A stretch of 64,000 nt of DNA from Pseudomonas sp. H9 (GCF_004353925.1 NZ_SMOK01000019.1:1-64000); one strand, 5' to 3'. Positions 37,101-46,707 are shown, numbered from the stretch's first letter. Numbers and translations: made by a program. Notes: generated from the letters alone by a model not told the origin.

Positions 37101-37205
37101 CTGTGCGGGGGCTATTTTCAATGTTCTCCTGCGCCAACATATCGGAAACTGCAAGCTCGCCTGCCACGTTCAGGTGTTCCAATAATTCCAAGACAGGAGA
37201 ACGGC

Positions 37206-37925
37206 ATGTCTGTGCAAGACAATAGTCGCTTCGCTATCCGTGATCGTAACTGGCACCCGAAGGCCTTCACGCCGGATTACAAAACTTCCATTGCCCGTTC
37301 GCCGCGTCAGGCGCTGGTGAGCATTCCTCAGTCGATCAGCGAAAGCACAGGGCCGGACTTCTCACATCTGAAGTTTGGCCAGCATGATCATGACCTGTTG
37401 CTCAACTTCAACCACGGCGGGTTGCCGATCGGTGAGCGGATCATTATTGCCGGTCGTGTGTGCGACCAGTACGGCAAGCCGATCCCGCATACCCTGGTGG
37501 AAATCTGGCAAGCCAACGCCGGTGGCCGTTACCGCCACAAGAATGACCGCTACCTGGCGCCGCTGGACCCGAACTTCGGTGGCGTTGGCCGCGCCCTGAC
37601 CGACAGTGAAGGTTACTACAGCTTCCGCACCATCAAACCGGGCCCGTACCCGTGGCGCAATGGTCCGAATGACTGGCGCCCTGCGCATGTGCATGTGTCG
37701 ATCAGCGGCCCGTCGATTGCGACCCGACTGATTACTCAGCTGTATTTCGAAGGTGATCCACTGATCCCTATGTGCCCGATCGTCAAATCGATTGCCAACC
37801 CGGATGCGGTGCAAAGCCTGATCGCACGTCTGGACATGAGCAACGCCAACCCGATGGATTGCCTGGCGTACCGCTTCGACATCGTATTGCGCGGTCAGCG
37901 CAAGACTCACTTCGAAAACTGCTGA
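37206..37925 (+). CDS. pcaH: Protocatechuate 3,4-dioxygenase beta subunit
   Basis: AGGAGA precedes the ATG. The 239-residue iron-binding subunit has ligands Tyr109, Tyr148, His161 and His163 (RPAHVHVSI), one more than the mature P. putida numbering because of the Met. With PcaG it opens protocatechuate between C3 and C4 to beta-carboxymuconate. Its neighbours upstream in metabolism (quiC-type dehydratase) lie ~7 kb away. Confidence 0.97.
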   Translation: MSVQDNSRFAIRDRNWHPKAFTPDYKTSIARSPRQALVSIPQSISESTGPDFSHLKFGQHDHDLLLNFNHGGLPIGERIIIAGRVCDQYGKPIPHTLVEIWQANAGGRYRHKNDRYLAPLDPNFGGVGRALTDSEGYYSFRTIKPGPYPWRNGPNDWRPAHVHVSISGPSIATRLITQLYFEGDPLIPMCPIVKSIANPDAVQSLIARLDMSNANPMDCLAYRFDIVLRGQRKTHFENC

Positions 37926-37935
37926 GGAGGTGCCC

Positions 37936-38541
37936 ATGCCTATTCAATTGCTGCCGGAAACGCCTTCGCAGACCGCAGGCCCCTACGTACACATCGGCCT
38001 GGCCCTGGAGGCTGCCGGCAACCCGACCCGCGACCAGGAAATCTGGAATTGCATGGCCCGCGCGGACGCACCGGGTGAGCACATTCTGGTGTTCGGCAAT
38101 GTCTATGACGGCAACGGCCACCTGGTCCGGGACTCGTTCCTGGAGTTCTGGCAAGCCGACCACAATGGCCAGTACCACGGTAACTTCGACCTGGAACAGC
38201 CCTTCAACAGCTTTGGCCGTACCGCCACCACTTTTGATGCTGGTGAGTGGTCATTGCACACCATCAAGCCGGGCGTCGTGCGTAATGCCGCGGGCGTGCC
38301 AATGGCGCCGCACATCAACATCAGCCTGTTTGCCCGTGGTATCAACATTCACCTGCACACACGGTTGTACTTCGCTGACGAGGCTCAGGCCAATGCCCAG
38401 TGCCCGGTGCTCAACCTGATCGAGCAGCCGCAGCGGCGCGAGACCCTGGTGGCGACCCGCTGTGAAGTGGACGGTAAGTTGGCCTATCGCTTTGATATCC
38501 GTATTCAGGGTGAAGGTGAGACGGTGTTCTTCGACTTCTGA
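37936..38541 (+). CDS. pcaG: Protocatechuate 3,4-dioxygenase alpha subunit
   Basis: Started at ATG 37936, after GAGGAGG; an in-frame GTG at 37930 is less likely. The 201-residue subunit (MPIQLLPETPSQTAGPYVHI) has the intradiol fold without a full set of iron ligands, as expected. It starts 10 bp after pcaH; the two form one operon. Confidence 0.97.
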   Translation: MPIQLLPETPSQTAGPYVHIGLALEAAGNPTRDQEIWNCMARADAPGEHILVFGNVYDGNGHLVRDSFLEFWQADHNGQYHGNFDLEQPFNSFGRTATTFDAGEWSLHTIKPGVVRNAAGVPMAPHINISLFARGINIHLHTRLYFADEAQANAQCPVLNLIEQPQRRETLVATRCEVDGKLAYRFDIRIQGEGETVFFDF

Positions 38542-38556
38542 TTGGGGTTGAGTTTG

Positions 38557-38604
38557 TCGCGGGGCAAGCCCGCTCCCACAGTGGGAGCGGGCTTGCCCCG
38601 CGAT
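38557..38604. repeat. REP pair (inverted)
   Basis: Two abutting REP copies sit between the convergent pcaG and FAD-dehydrogenase genes, reaching the stop codon of the latter. Confidence 0.9.
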
Positions 38605-40322
38605 CATTCGTATTCGGTTACTCCGGCAATGTGCCGCCCAGCGATGTAGCCAAAAGTCGCCGCTGGCCCCAGGTTGATCCCGCCCGCCGGGTAGAACCCG
38701 CCCATGATGCTAGCCATGTCAGTACCCACCGCGTACAAGCCGCCGATGGGCTGGCGCTGGCTGTCCAGAACCTGAGCATGTTCGTTGGTTTTGAGCCCGG
38801 CGAAGGTACCAAAACAGCCGGGCTCGACTTTCACCGCATAGAAAGGCCCTTGCTCAATCGGCGCAACGCAAGGGTTCGGGCCATGCAGGGCATCACCCTG
38901 TTTACGGTTGTAAAGGGTGGAGCCGCGTCCGAACAGTGGGTCTTCACCGTTGCGAGCATGTCGGTTGTACTCGGCAAGCGTGGCCGACAATCCTTGCGGG
39001 TCAATACCACATGCAGTAGCCAACGCTTCAATGGTGTGACCGGTCTTCAAGTAGCCCGAGCGTATGAACGGCTGGACGGGCAACGGAAACGGCCGGGACA
39101 TGCCAAGGCCATAGCGACGTTGAAAGGCGTGGCTGCAGATCAACCAGGATTCAACCTTTTCGCCGGGCGCCTGGGCGACCATGGCGCTGACATAGTCGTA
39201 GTAGCCATCGGCTTCGTTGACGAAGCGTTTACCGTTGGCCAATACCCCGATGATGCCGGGCTTACCGCGCTCGATAATGTGCGGGAAGTGCCCGGTGCTG
39301 CCGTCTTGATGGGAAATCCGCGAGACGGGTGCCCAGGCCACCGGGCTGTGCAGATCGTCCGCAACCTGGCCGCCAGCACTTTCTCCAAGACGCAGGCCAT
39401 CACCATTGGCGCCCAGCGGCGGTAGGGCCAAGTGTTCGTGGCCGGTAGGCGTTCGTGGGAACAGCGCTTTGCGCCGCTCAATGTCGTTGGCAAAGCCACC
39501 GGCAGCCAGAACCACGGCTTTGCGTGCATAAATACTGACAGTTCCACGCGCACTCTCGACCACAGCGCCGGTGACCCGGCCTTGTTCCTGCAGCAACCGC
39601 TTGGCCGGTGCCGACTCCCACAGCAATACGCCAAGGTCTTGCGCTGATTTGGCCAGGCGCGCCACCAACGCCACGCCGTTCACCAACTGCATTGCCCGAC
39701 CGTGCAGAGCCAGGTCAAGCAGGTGGCGGCAGAACCGTCTGCTCACATGCAGCAAGGAGCGCCATGAGCGCGTCAGGGTGAGGAACGCGGTCAGGTCTTT
39801 ACCAGCCATGATCGGCATTCCCATGAACGAGGTCTCGCGCATGGTCTTGCGCAGGCGCTTGAGCAGCTTTGCGTCTTTGCGTGCGTCATAGGGCGCGGCA
39901 ATCACCGAGCGTCCACCGGTCCCGGCGCCCGGAGTTCGCCCATGGATATCGGCGATGCCGTTGCCATCGGAAAACTGCAAGGCGGTATGGCGCTCGAAGA
40001 ACGACACCATGCGTGGCGCTGCCTCAAGGAAGGCATCGATCAGGGGGGCGTCAAAGCGTTCGCCCAATTCGTGTTGCAGGTAAGTGCGCGGCTGTGAACG
40101 ATCCTCGATGATGCCGGCCCGCTGTGCCAAGGGATTGCATGGCACCCACATCCAGCCACCAGACCAGGCCGTGGCGCCACCGAACACTGCATCCTTTTCC
40201 ACGACGATGACTTTCTGCCCATGCCATGCCGCAGTCACCGCCGCCGACAAACCGGCCGCACCGGAACCGATGACCAGTACATCGCAATCCACGCGTGACG
40301 ACGTGGGGGAATCGATAGCCAT
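38604..40322 (-). CDS. FAD-dependent dehydrogenase (3-ketosteroid-dehydrogenase-like)
   Basis: Started at 40322 after GAGGAGAGG. The 572-residue flavoprotein has the FAD motif VIGSGAAGLSAAVTAAWHG and the C-terminal GLYAVGTDMASIMGGFYPAG / GINLGPAATFGYIAGRHIAG seen in Delta1-dehydrogenases and fumarate-reductase-like enzymes. The substrate is unknown. It is divergent from an IclR regulator and shares an operator-like motif with the TIM-barrel/DMT operon. Dehydrogenation of a cyclic acid leading toward protocatechuate is plausible by context only. Confidence 0.85.
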   Translation of the reverse strand: MAIDSPTSSRVDCDVLVIGSGAAGLSAAVTAAWHGQKVIVVEKDAVFGGATAWSGGWMWVPCNPLAQRAGIIEDRSQPRTYLQHELGERFDAPLIDAFLEAAPRMVSFFERHTALQFSDGNGIADIHGRTPGAGTGGRSVIAAPYDARKDAKLLKRLRKTMRETSFMGMPIMAGKDLTAFLTLTRSWRSLLHVSRRFCRHLLDLALHGRAMQLVNGVALVARLAKSAQDLGVLLWESAPAKRLLQEQGRVTGAVVESARGTVSIYARKAVVLAAGGFANDIERRKALFPRTPTGHEHLALPPLGANGDGLRLGESAGGQVADDLHSPVAWAPVSRISHQDGSTGHFPHIIERGKPGIIGVLANGKRFVNEADGYYDYVSAMVAQAPGEKVESWLICSHAFQRRYGLGMSRPFPLPVQPFIRSGYLKTGHTIEALATACGIDPQGLSATLAEYNRHARNGEDPLFGRGSTLYNRKQGDALHGPNPCVAPIEQGPFYAVKVEPGCFGTFAGLKTNEHAQVLDSQRQPIGGLYAVGTDMASIMGGFYPAGGINLGPAATFGYIAGRHIAGVTEYE

Positions 40323-40360
40323 GGGCAGCCTCTCCTCGAACAATGGTTTTGTTATATTCT

Positions 40361-40373
40361 GGAACTAGATTCC
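40361..40373. promoter_or_regulatory. Candidate IclR operator upstream of the FAD dehydrogenase
   Basis: GGAACTAGATTCC is an imperfect palindrome 39 bp before the FAD-dehydrogenase start. A close relative (AGAACTAGGTTCC on the other strand) lies at 41331-41343 before the TIM-barrel gene. Confidence 0.5.
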
Positions 40374-40498
40374 GAATTCTAAAGATCGAAGCGCTGATCA
40401 TCCAAGCACTCAAGCAATAAAGTGGGCGAAGATCGGACAGTGTTTTGCGCTTTGCTCGTGGCTCTTTAGAATCGGCACACTTTTCAAGGACCGTGACC

Positions 40499-41275
40499 AT
40501 GGCCGGCAGTCAGATCGAACGTGCGTTCAGCCTTCTCGAACGCCTCACCAGCGAACCCCGTGGCCTGCCGATGCAGACCCTGGCTGAAGAGTTGGACATC
40601 CCCAAGAGCGCTACCCACCGCATGCTCGCCGAGCTGATGCGGCTGGGCTATGTACGGCAAAACCCTGAGAGCCAGCGCTACCACCTGAGTACGCGCCTGG
40701 TGGCCATGGGGTTCCGTTACCTGGGCAGCAGTGGTGCAGATATCGTCCAGCCGATCCTTGATCGCTTGGCGCAGCAAAGCGGCGAACTGGTGCGCCTGGG
40801 GGTGATCGATGGCGACCGCCAGACCTGGATTGCCAAGGCTCAGGGCGCTCGCTCAGGCCTGCGTTACGACCCGGACATGGGACGCGATGCGCCGTTGTTC
40901 TACACCGCTTCCGGGCATGCCTGGCTGTCGAGCCTGAGCGATGCCCAAGCCTTGCTGCTGGTCGAGCGCCAGGGTATCGCCGAGCCTGAGGCGTTCGGCC
41001 CCAATGCGCCGCGTTCCAATGCCGAACTGCTCGAGCGCCTGCGCCTGGCGCGTGAGCATGGGTATGCCTGGGTCATCGAAAGCTCGGCGGTCGGCACCTC
41101 GGCACTGGCCGCTGTGGTGCGTAACCCGGTGGATGGCCATGCGGTAGGCGTGCTGAGTATTGCCGGGCCCAGCGCACGCATGAGCGAGGCGCGTCTGCAT
41201 GAACTTGCACCGATCCTGTTGGCCGCCGCTGCAGAGTTGTCGGCGGCAAGCCCCGCATCCGAACTATTCACCTAA
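40499..41275 (+). CDS. IclR-family regulator
   Basis: Started at MAGSQIERAFSLLERL (40499). The 258-residue protein has the N-terminal winged HTH (MQTLAEELDIPKSATHRMLA) and a C-terminal effector-binding domain. This family often controls aromatic and hydroaromatic catabolism in Pseudomonas (PcaR, PobR, PcaU). It lies between the FAD dehydrogenase and the TIM-barrel/transporter genes and probably regulates both. Confidence 0.9.
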   Translation: MAGSQIERAFSLLERLTSEPRGLPMQTLAEELDIPKSATHRMLAELMRLGYVRQNPESQRYHLSTRLVAMGFRYLGSSGADIVQPILDRLAQQSGELVRLGVIDGDRQTWIAKAQGARSGLRYDPDMGRDAPLFYTASGHAWLSSLSDAQALLLVERQGIAEPEAFGPNAPRSNAELLERLRLAREHGYAWVIESSAVGTSALAAVVRNPVDGHAVGVLSIAGPSARMSEARLHELAPILLAAAAELSAASPASELFT

Positions 41276-41280
41276 CACAG

Positions 41281-41304
41281 TAGGAGCGGGCTTGCCCCGC
41301 GATG
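41281..41304 (+). repeat. Single REP
   Basis: One REP copy begins five bases after the IclR stop codon and lacks a partner. Confidence 0.85.
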
Positions 41305-41330
41305 CTTTCTTTTTTGCTTGCGCTGAAAGT

Positions 41331-41344
41331 GGAACCTAGTTCTA
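41331..41344. promoter_or_regulatory. Candidate IclR operator upstream of the TIM-barrel gene
   Basis: GGAACCTAGTTCTA, read on the other strand, gives TAGAACTAGGTTCC. It is the same motif as at 40361-40373, 34 bp before the next ATG. Confidence 0.5.
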
Positions 41345-41377
41345 AATAACCGGACACCACTCTCAGAGATCCGAACA

Positions 41378-42193
41378 ATGAGTCAACGCGTGATGTCCCT
41401 CGCTGCCCTGACAGTGCTCGAGCTGTCGCCCGTGGAAATGGTCGAAGTCGCTGCTCGTGCGGGTTACAGCCATGTCGGCCTGCGCCTTGAGCCGGCCACG
41501 CCAGAGGAACATCATTTCCCGTTGGTGACCGATGCCGGGTTGCGCCGGCAAACGGCTGCACGCCTGCGTGATACCGGCATCAAAGTGCTCGATGTGGAAA
41601 TCCTGCGGCTGAAACCAGACACCTGTGTCGCTGACTTTGAAGCCTTGCTGGCGGTGGGCGCTGAGTTCGGTGCCAGTGAGCTGCTGGTGGCCGGCAATGA
41701 CCCAGACGAGCAACGCCTGAGCGAGCGCTTTGCCGCGCTGTGTGATCTGGCCGGGCAATACGGTTTGCACCCGCACCTTGAGTTCATGCCCTGGACCGAT
41801 GCGAAGAACCTCGGCCAAGCCTTGCGTATTGTCGAGCAGGCCGGGCGTGACAATGGCTGTGTGTTGGTCGATGCCTTCCATTTCGACCGCTCGGCATCGT
41901 CGCTGGAAGACTTGCGCAAGGTTGCACCGTCGCGCCTGCGTTATGCTCAATTGTGCGACGTGGCAGGGCCACGGCCCGATGACATGGCCGAGATCTTGCG
42001 TCAGGCGCGCAATGAACGGCGTTTTCCGGGGGACGGTGATTGTGACTTGCCAGGGCTGCTGAGCAGCCTGCCGCCTTCAATACCCCTGAGCCTGGAGATT
42101 CCTACCCGGCAGTTGTATGAGCAAGGAATCAGTGCCCTGCAACGGGCACAAATGGCCCTGGAAAAGACCCACCAGCTGCTTGTGCAGCACTGA
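41378..42193 (+). CDS. Sugar phosphate isomerase/epimerase-like TIM-barrel enzyme
   Basis: The 271-residue protein belongs to the xylose-isomerase-like TIM-barrel family (AP_endonuc_2). Likely metal ligands are in HLEFMPWTD, DAFHFDRS and PLSLEIPT. Substrate unknown; members act as isomerases, epimerases or dehydratases. Ribosome site is weak. It is followed 15 bp later by the DMT permease and probably belongs to the IclR-controlled group. Confidence 0.82.
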   Translation: MSQRVMSLAALTVLELSPVEMVEVAARAGYSHVGLRLEPATPEEHHFPLVTDAGLRRQTAARLRDTGIKVLDVEILRLKPDTCVADFEALLAVGAEFGASELLVAGNDPDEQRLSERFAALCDLAGQYGLHPHLEFMPWTDAKNLGQALRIVEQAGRDNGCVLVDAFHFDRSASSLEDLRKVAPSRLRYAQLCDVAGPRPDDMAEILRQARNERRFPGDGDCDLPGLLSSLPPSIPLSLEIPTRQLYEQGISALQRAQMALEKTHQLLVQH

Positions 42194-42208
42194 CCGCGAG
42201 CCGACTAC

Positions 42209-43087
42209 ATGCCCCGTTCTACTGCGCTCAACGATGCCAGCCAGCCATTGCGGGGCATTCTGTTGGTGGTGCTGGCGACGTTCCTGTTTGCCAGCCACGA
42301 CGCTTTGTCCAAGTACTTGGCCGGGTTCTATCCGATACTCTGGGTGGTCTGGGCCCGTTACTTGGTACACACCCTGCTGATGATGGCGATCTTTCTGCCA
42401 CAGTCCGGGTTGCGGGTGCTGCGCACGCGTCGCCCAGGGTTGCAGGCTTTGCGCGCCCTGTGCCTGTTGGGTACCAGCCTGTTGTTCACCACGGCCTTGC
42501 AGTACATCCCACTTGCTGAAGCCACCGCCGTCAACTTCCTCGCGCCCTTGTTGGTGACGGCGTTGTCGCTGCCGCTGCTGGGGGAGAAAGTCACGCGTGG
42601 GCAATGGGTGGCGGTGCTGGTGAGTTTCGTCGGGGTGACTGTGATCATTCACCCAGGCGGCGCGCTGTTCACGCCTGCAGTGCTGCTGCCGTTTGGTTCG
42701 GCATTGTGTTTCTGCTTCTACCAACTGCTGACACGCAAGCTCAGTGGTGTCGATAGTCCGACCACCAGCAATTTCTTTACCGGAGTACTCAATACCTTGG
42801 TGATGAGCGCGATTGTGCCGATGTTCTGGCAGACGCCGAGTTTCATCCATGGATTGATGGCGGTGGCGCTTGGCACCTGTGGAATGACCGCACACCTGTT
42901 TCTGACCCAGGCCTTCCGCCACGCGCCGCCGGCCATGCTGGCACCGTTCAGCTACTGTCAGATCGTGTTTGCCGGGTTGCTTGGCCTGGTGCTGTTCGGA
43001 CACAGCCCGGACTTGGCCGGGCTGGTGGGGATTGCATTGATCTGTCTGAGCGGGTTGGGTGCTGCCTGGTTACAGCGGAAGCCTTAA
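42209..43087 (+). CDS. EamA-family (DMT) transporter
   Basis: The 292-residue protein has about ten membrane segments in two EamA repeats (residues ~10-140 and ~150-290). The first includes LFASHDALSKYLAGFYPILW, then VVWARYLVHT. It may carry the substrate or product of the neighbouring enzymes. It converges on the MFS gene with a 4-bp overlap. Confidence 0.88.
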   Translation: MPRSTALNDASQPLRGILLVVLATFLFASHDALSKYLAGFYPILWVVWARYLVHTLLMMAIFLPQSGLRVLRTRRPGLQALRALCLLGTSLLFTTALQYIPLAEATAVNFLAPLLVTALSLPLLGEKVTRGQWVAVLVSFVGVTVIIHPGGALFTPAVLLPFGSALCFCFYQLLTRKLSGVDSPTTSNFFTGVLNTLVMSAIVPMFWQTPSFIHGLMAVALGTCGMTAHLFLTQAFRHAPPAMLAPFSYCQIVFAGLLGLVLFGHSPDLAGLVGIALICLSGLGAAWLQRKP

Positions 43088-44424
43088 CCCTCGACTTTCG
43101 GCACCTTGCGTGGCGCCATCAGGTACATCCAGGTCAGGGCGATGAAGTAGGTCGCCGGGATCAGGGTGAACAGCAGGGTGTAGTTGTTATTGGTGGTGGT
43201 CAGGATGTAGCCCACCAACTGAGTCATGAACATCCCACCGATGGCAGCGCACATGCCGCCAAAGCCGAACACCGTACTCATCATGTGCTTGGGCGTGTAG
43301 TCCATCACCAGGCTCCAGATGTTGGCAGTCCAGGCTTGGTGTGCAGCGATTGCCAGAGAGATGGCCAGCACCGCCACCCACAGGCTGCTGGCGCCTGCGG
43401 CAAAGATCACACCGATGATAGTGATTGCAAACATCAGCATCGACAGCAGGCGTGCCTTGACCGGTGCCATGCCGCGGCCAATCAGAAACGAAGACAGGAT
43501 GCCACCACCGACGCTACCGAAGTCGGCGCTGATATAGATAACGATCAGTGGAATACCCATCTGGGTGACGCTGATGCCGAGGCTGTATTGCTGGTTGAGG
43601 AACGGCGGCAGCCAGTACAGGTAGAACCAGAACACCGGCGCGGTGATGGAGTACGCGAGGGCGAAGGCCCAGGTGCCGCGCATGCGCAAGATGCGTGAGA
43701 ACGGTACGCGGGTCTGCTCAGGCTCCACTTCGCTTTGCACGTAGGCCAATTCTTCCTTGCTGACGGTTGGATGATCTTCCGGGTTGAAATACTTCAAGCC
43801 CCAGAACAGCACCCACACCAGGCCCAGTGCGGCCATGCCCATGAACGCGGCCTGCCAGCCCCAGACGGTGAGGATCAATGGCAGCAGCATTGGCGTAAAC
43901 ATCGCTCCGACGTTGGTGCCGGCGTTGAAGATGCCGGTGGCCACGGCACGTTCGCCGGCCGGGAACCACAGGCGGGTGGTCTTGACGCACGCGGGGTAGT
44001 TGGCCGCTTCGGTCAGGCCAAGAATGAAGCGACAGACCATAAAGCCCACCGCCGAGGTGGCCAGGCCATGGGCGCCGGTCGCCAGGCTCCAGAGCAGCAC
44101 GGCGCAGAAGAACACCCGCTTGACGCCGATGCGGTCGATCAACCGGCCCTGAAGGACGAAGCCAATGGCATAGCCGACCTGGAACCAGAAGTTGATGTTG
44201 GCGTAATCCATCGCCGTCCAGCTCATTTCCTTGGCCAGAATCGGCTGCATGACGCCCAGGGCGGCACGGTCGATGTAGTTCAGGGTGGTGGCGAAAAACA
44301 CCAGGGCCAACATGACCCAACGGGTCTTGCCGACCGCCATGGCGCCACGGATTTTATCGCCGATACCGGCATGCGGGGTGCTGGCAAGCGGTTGGGCTAT
44401 GCGGGTGCTGTGCGAATGGATCAT
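43084..44424 (-). CDS. MFS transporter, likely for quinate/shikimate-type acids
   Basis: Started at MIHSHSTRIAQPLAS (44424); no strong ribosome site, and the frame runs on to 44583. The 446-residue protein has twelve membrane segments of the anion:cation symporter type (GLTEAANYPACVKTTRLWFP is typical of ACS-family MFS). It is divergent from the quiC-type gene with a palindrome between them, so uptake of the hydroaromatic substrate is a reasonable inference. Confidence 0.85.
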   Translation of the reverse strand: MIHSHSTRIAQPLASTPHAGIGDKIRGAMAVGKTRWVMLALVFFATTLNYIDRAALGVMQPILAKEMSWTAMDYANINFWFQVGYAIGFVLQGRLIDRIGVKRVFFCAVLLWSLATGAHGLATSAVGFMVCRFILGLTEAANYPACVKTTRLWFPAGERAVATGIFNAGTNVGAMFTPMLLPLILTVWGWQAAFMGMAALGLVWVLFWGLKYFNPEDHPTVSKEELAYVQSEVEPEQTRVPFSRILRMRGTWAFALAYSITAPVFWFYLYWLPPFLNQQYSLGISVTQMGIPLIVIYISADFGSVGGGILSSFLIGRGMAPVKARLLSMLMFAITIIGVIFAAGASSLWVAVLAISLAIAAHQAWTANIWSLVMDYTPKHMMSTVFGFGGMCAAIGGMFMTQLVGYILTTTNNNYTLLFTLIPATYFIALTWMYLMAPRKVPKVEG

Positions 44425-44725
44425 GGGAGGGGTACCCGTATTTTTATGTTTATGGGTCAAGCATGGGTAATGCAACGCAAAGGACGCCGGGGTGTTCGGC
44501 TGTCGTTTGAATGGCAGGTGTCGAAGCGCTTTTGGCGTGTCGAAGGTTTCTGCCCGGTGTCGAAATGGTGCGCCTGTGGTCAAAAAAGGGTCAATTCACA
44601 GAATGCTATTTTGGGCGATAACCGAACACAAAACTAACCAGTTAGTACCTTTTTGATTGAGCAAAAAGTGTACACCGCCAATAATCGCAGCATCCGGGTT
44701 TTGCCTACCCATCGGAGCCATAAAA
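44425..44725. promoter_or_regulatory. Divergent control region of the MFS and quiC genes
   Basis: The 301-bp gap contains ACTAAC-CA-GTTAGT (44633-44646), an inverted repeat suited to a TetR-type dimer. The TetR gene at 46708 lies just downstream of quiC. Nothing else was recognised. Confidence 0.55.
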
Positions 44726-46630
44726 ATGCAGCGTTCGATTGCCACCGTGTCCTTGAGCGGTACCTTGCCTGAAAAACTCGAAGCCATTGCTGCCGCAGGC
44801 TTCGACGGCGTCGAGATCTTCGAGAATGACTTGCTCTACTACGCCGGCAGCCCGCGGGAAATTCGCCAGCGCTGCGCTGACCTAGGCCTGGCAATTACCT
44901 TGTTTCAGCCGTTTCGTGACTTCGAAGGCTGTCGCCGTGACCGGTTGGCACGCAACCTGGACCGCGCCGAGCGCAAGTTCGACCTGATGCAGGAGTTGGG
45001 CACCGATCTGGTGCTGGTGTGCAGCAATGTGGCGGCTGATTCGCTGGGCGAGCACCAGGTACTGGTCGACGACTTGCGCCTGCTGGCCGAACGGGCCGGA
45101 GCCCGCGATTTGCGCATCGGTTATGAGGCGTTGGCCTGGGGTCGACACGTGAACACCTGGCAGCAAGTCTGGGACATCGTTCAGGCAGCGAATCATCCCA
45201 GCCTGGGGATGATTCTCGACAGTTTCCATACCCTTTCGCTCAAGGGCGACCCCAGCGCCATTGCTCAGGTGCCGGGCGATAAGATCTTCTTTGTGCAAAT
45301 GGCCGACGCACCGCTGCTGGCTATGGATGTGCTGGAGTGGAGCCGACATTTTCGCTGCTTCCCGGGGCAGGGCGAATTCGATCTGGCGGGCTTCCTCGCA
45401 CCGATTCTGGCCAGTGGTTATCGCGGGCCGTTGTCGCTGGAAATCTTCAACGATGGATTCCGCGCCGCGCCACCGCGGGCCAACGCTGCCGATGGTCTGC
45501 GCTCGTTGCTGTACCTTGAAGAGAAGACTCGTCAACGTCTTGAACAGCAAGTTGAGTTGCCTGGCGATCTGTTGTTTACGCCACCGGCAGCCAGTGTTTA
45601 CGATGGCATCGAGTTTCTCGAGTTTGCCGTGGATGATGCGCTCGGCGCCAAGCTGGGCAACTGGCTGGAGCGTTTGGGCTTCAGCCGGGTCGGCACTCAT
45701 CGCTCAAAGAGTGTCAGTTTGCTGCGCCAAGGCGATATCAACCTGATTCTCAATGCAGAGCCTTATTCGTTTGCCCACAACTTTTTTGAGAGCCATGGCC
45801 CGTCTCTGTGCGCCACAGCCATTCGGGTCAAGGACAGCGCCCAAGCGCTGGCACGGGCGGTGGCTTATCAGGGCCAGCCTTATCGTGGCCTGGTCGGGCC
45901 GAACGAGCGTGAGCTGGCGGCTGTGCGGGCGCCGGATGGCAGCCTGATTTATCTGGTGGATCAGGACGCTGAGGGGCGGACGATCTACGACACCGACTTC
46001 AGCCTGGTGCAAAGCGCAGGTAACAGCCTGGGGCTCAAGCGCATTGACCACATGGCCCTGGCCTTGCCAGCCGATGGACTCGACAGCTGGGCACTGTTTT
46101 ACAAGAGCGTGCTGGACTTCACCGCCGATGATGAGGTGGTGCTGCCCGACCCCTATGGCCTGGTGAAGAGCCGGGCGTTGCGCAGTCGTTGCAGCTCGAT
46201 CCGTTTGCCGCTGAATATTTCGGAAAACCGAAACACCGCAATTGCGCATGCGCTGTCGCACTACCGTGGCTCGGGTGTGCACCACATTGCCTTCGACTGC
46301 GACGACATCTTCAGCGCTGTGAAGCAGGCCAAGGAAGCGGGCGTGGCGTTACTCGACATCCCGCTCAACTATTACGATGACCTGGCTGCACGTTTTGATT
46401 TCGATGACGAGTTCCTCAGCGAACTGGCGTACTACAACGTGCTCTATGACCGTGATGCACAGGGCGGTGAGTTGTTTCACGTGTACACCGAACCGTTCGA
46501 GGAGCGGTTTTTCTTCGAAGTCTTGCAACGGCGCAACGGCTACAGCGGTTATGGTGCCGCCAACGTCGCTGTACGCCTGGCGGCAATGGCCAAGGCGCGG
46601 GCAGGCTCACCGGTGCAAGCCCGTTTATAG
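44726..46630 (+). CDS. quiC: 3-dehydroshikimate dehydratase, QuiC1-type fusion
   Basis: Started at 44726 after GGAG. The 634-residue protein fuses an N-terminal TIM-barrel dehydratase (MQRSIATVSLSGTLPEKLEA; residues ~1-285) to a C-terminal vicinal-oxygen-chelate domain like 4-hydroxyphenylpyruvate dioxygenase (~295-630, with IDHMALALPA, GVHHIAFDCDD and ELFHVYTEP). This fusion is known in P. putida as QuiC1, which turns 3-dehydroshikimate into protocatechuate. PcaHG would use the product. Confidence 0.92.
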   Translation: MQRSIATVSLSGTLPEKLEAIAAAGFDGVEIFENDLLYYAGSPREIRQRCADLGLAITLFQPFRDFEGCRRDRLARNLDRAERKFDLMQELGTDLVLVCSNVAADSLGEHQVLVDDLRLLAERAGARDLRIGYEALAWGRHVNTWQQVWDIVQAANHPSLGMILDSFHTLSLKGDPSAIAQVPGDKIFFVQMADAPLLAMDVLEWSRHFRCFPGQGEFDLAGFLAPILASGYRGPLSLEIFNDGFRAAPPRANAADGLRSLLYLEEKTRQRLEQQVELPGDLLFTPPAASVYDGIEFLEFAVDDALGAKLGNWLERLGFSRVGTHRSKSVSLLRQGDINLILNAEPYSFAHNFFESHGPSLCATAIRVKDSAQALARAVAYQGQPYRGLVGPNERELAAVRAPDGSLIYLVDQDAEGRTIYDTDFSLVQSAGNSLGLKRIDHMALALPADGLDSWALFYKSVLDFTADDEVVLPDPYGLVKSRALRSRCSSIRLPLNISENRNTAIAHALSHYRGSGVHHIAFDCDDIFSAVKQAKEAGVALLDIPLNYYDDLAARFDFDDEFLSELAYYNVLYDRDAQGGELFHVYTEPFEERFFFEVLQRRNGYSGYGAANVAVRLAAMAKARAGSPVQARL

Positions 46631-46707
46631 GGGAGGGGGCAGCAGGCTTTCTTCCTTATCCGCCGGGGCTCATAATCACCGGGTTAACTGTTGGCCACGA
46701 GTCCCGT

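Noticed and set aside
44726..46630. quiC as an assembly or frameshift artefact because of two unrelated domains
   Set aside because: The TIM-barrel plus VOC fusion of about 634 residues is a known P. putida protein form.
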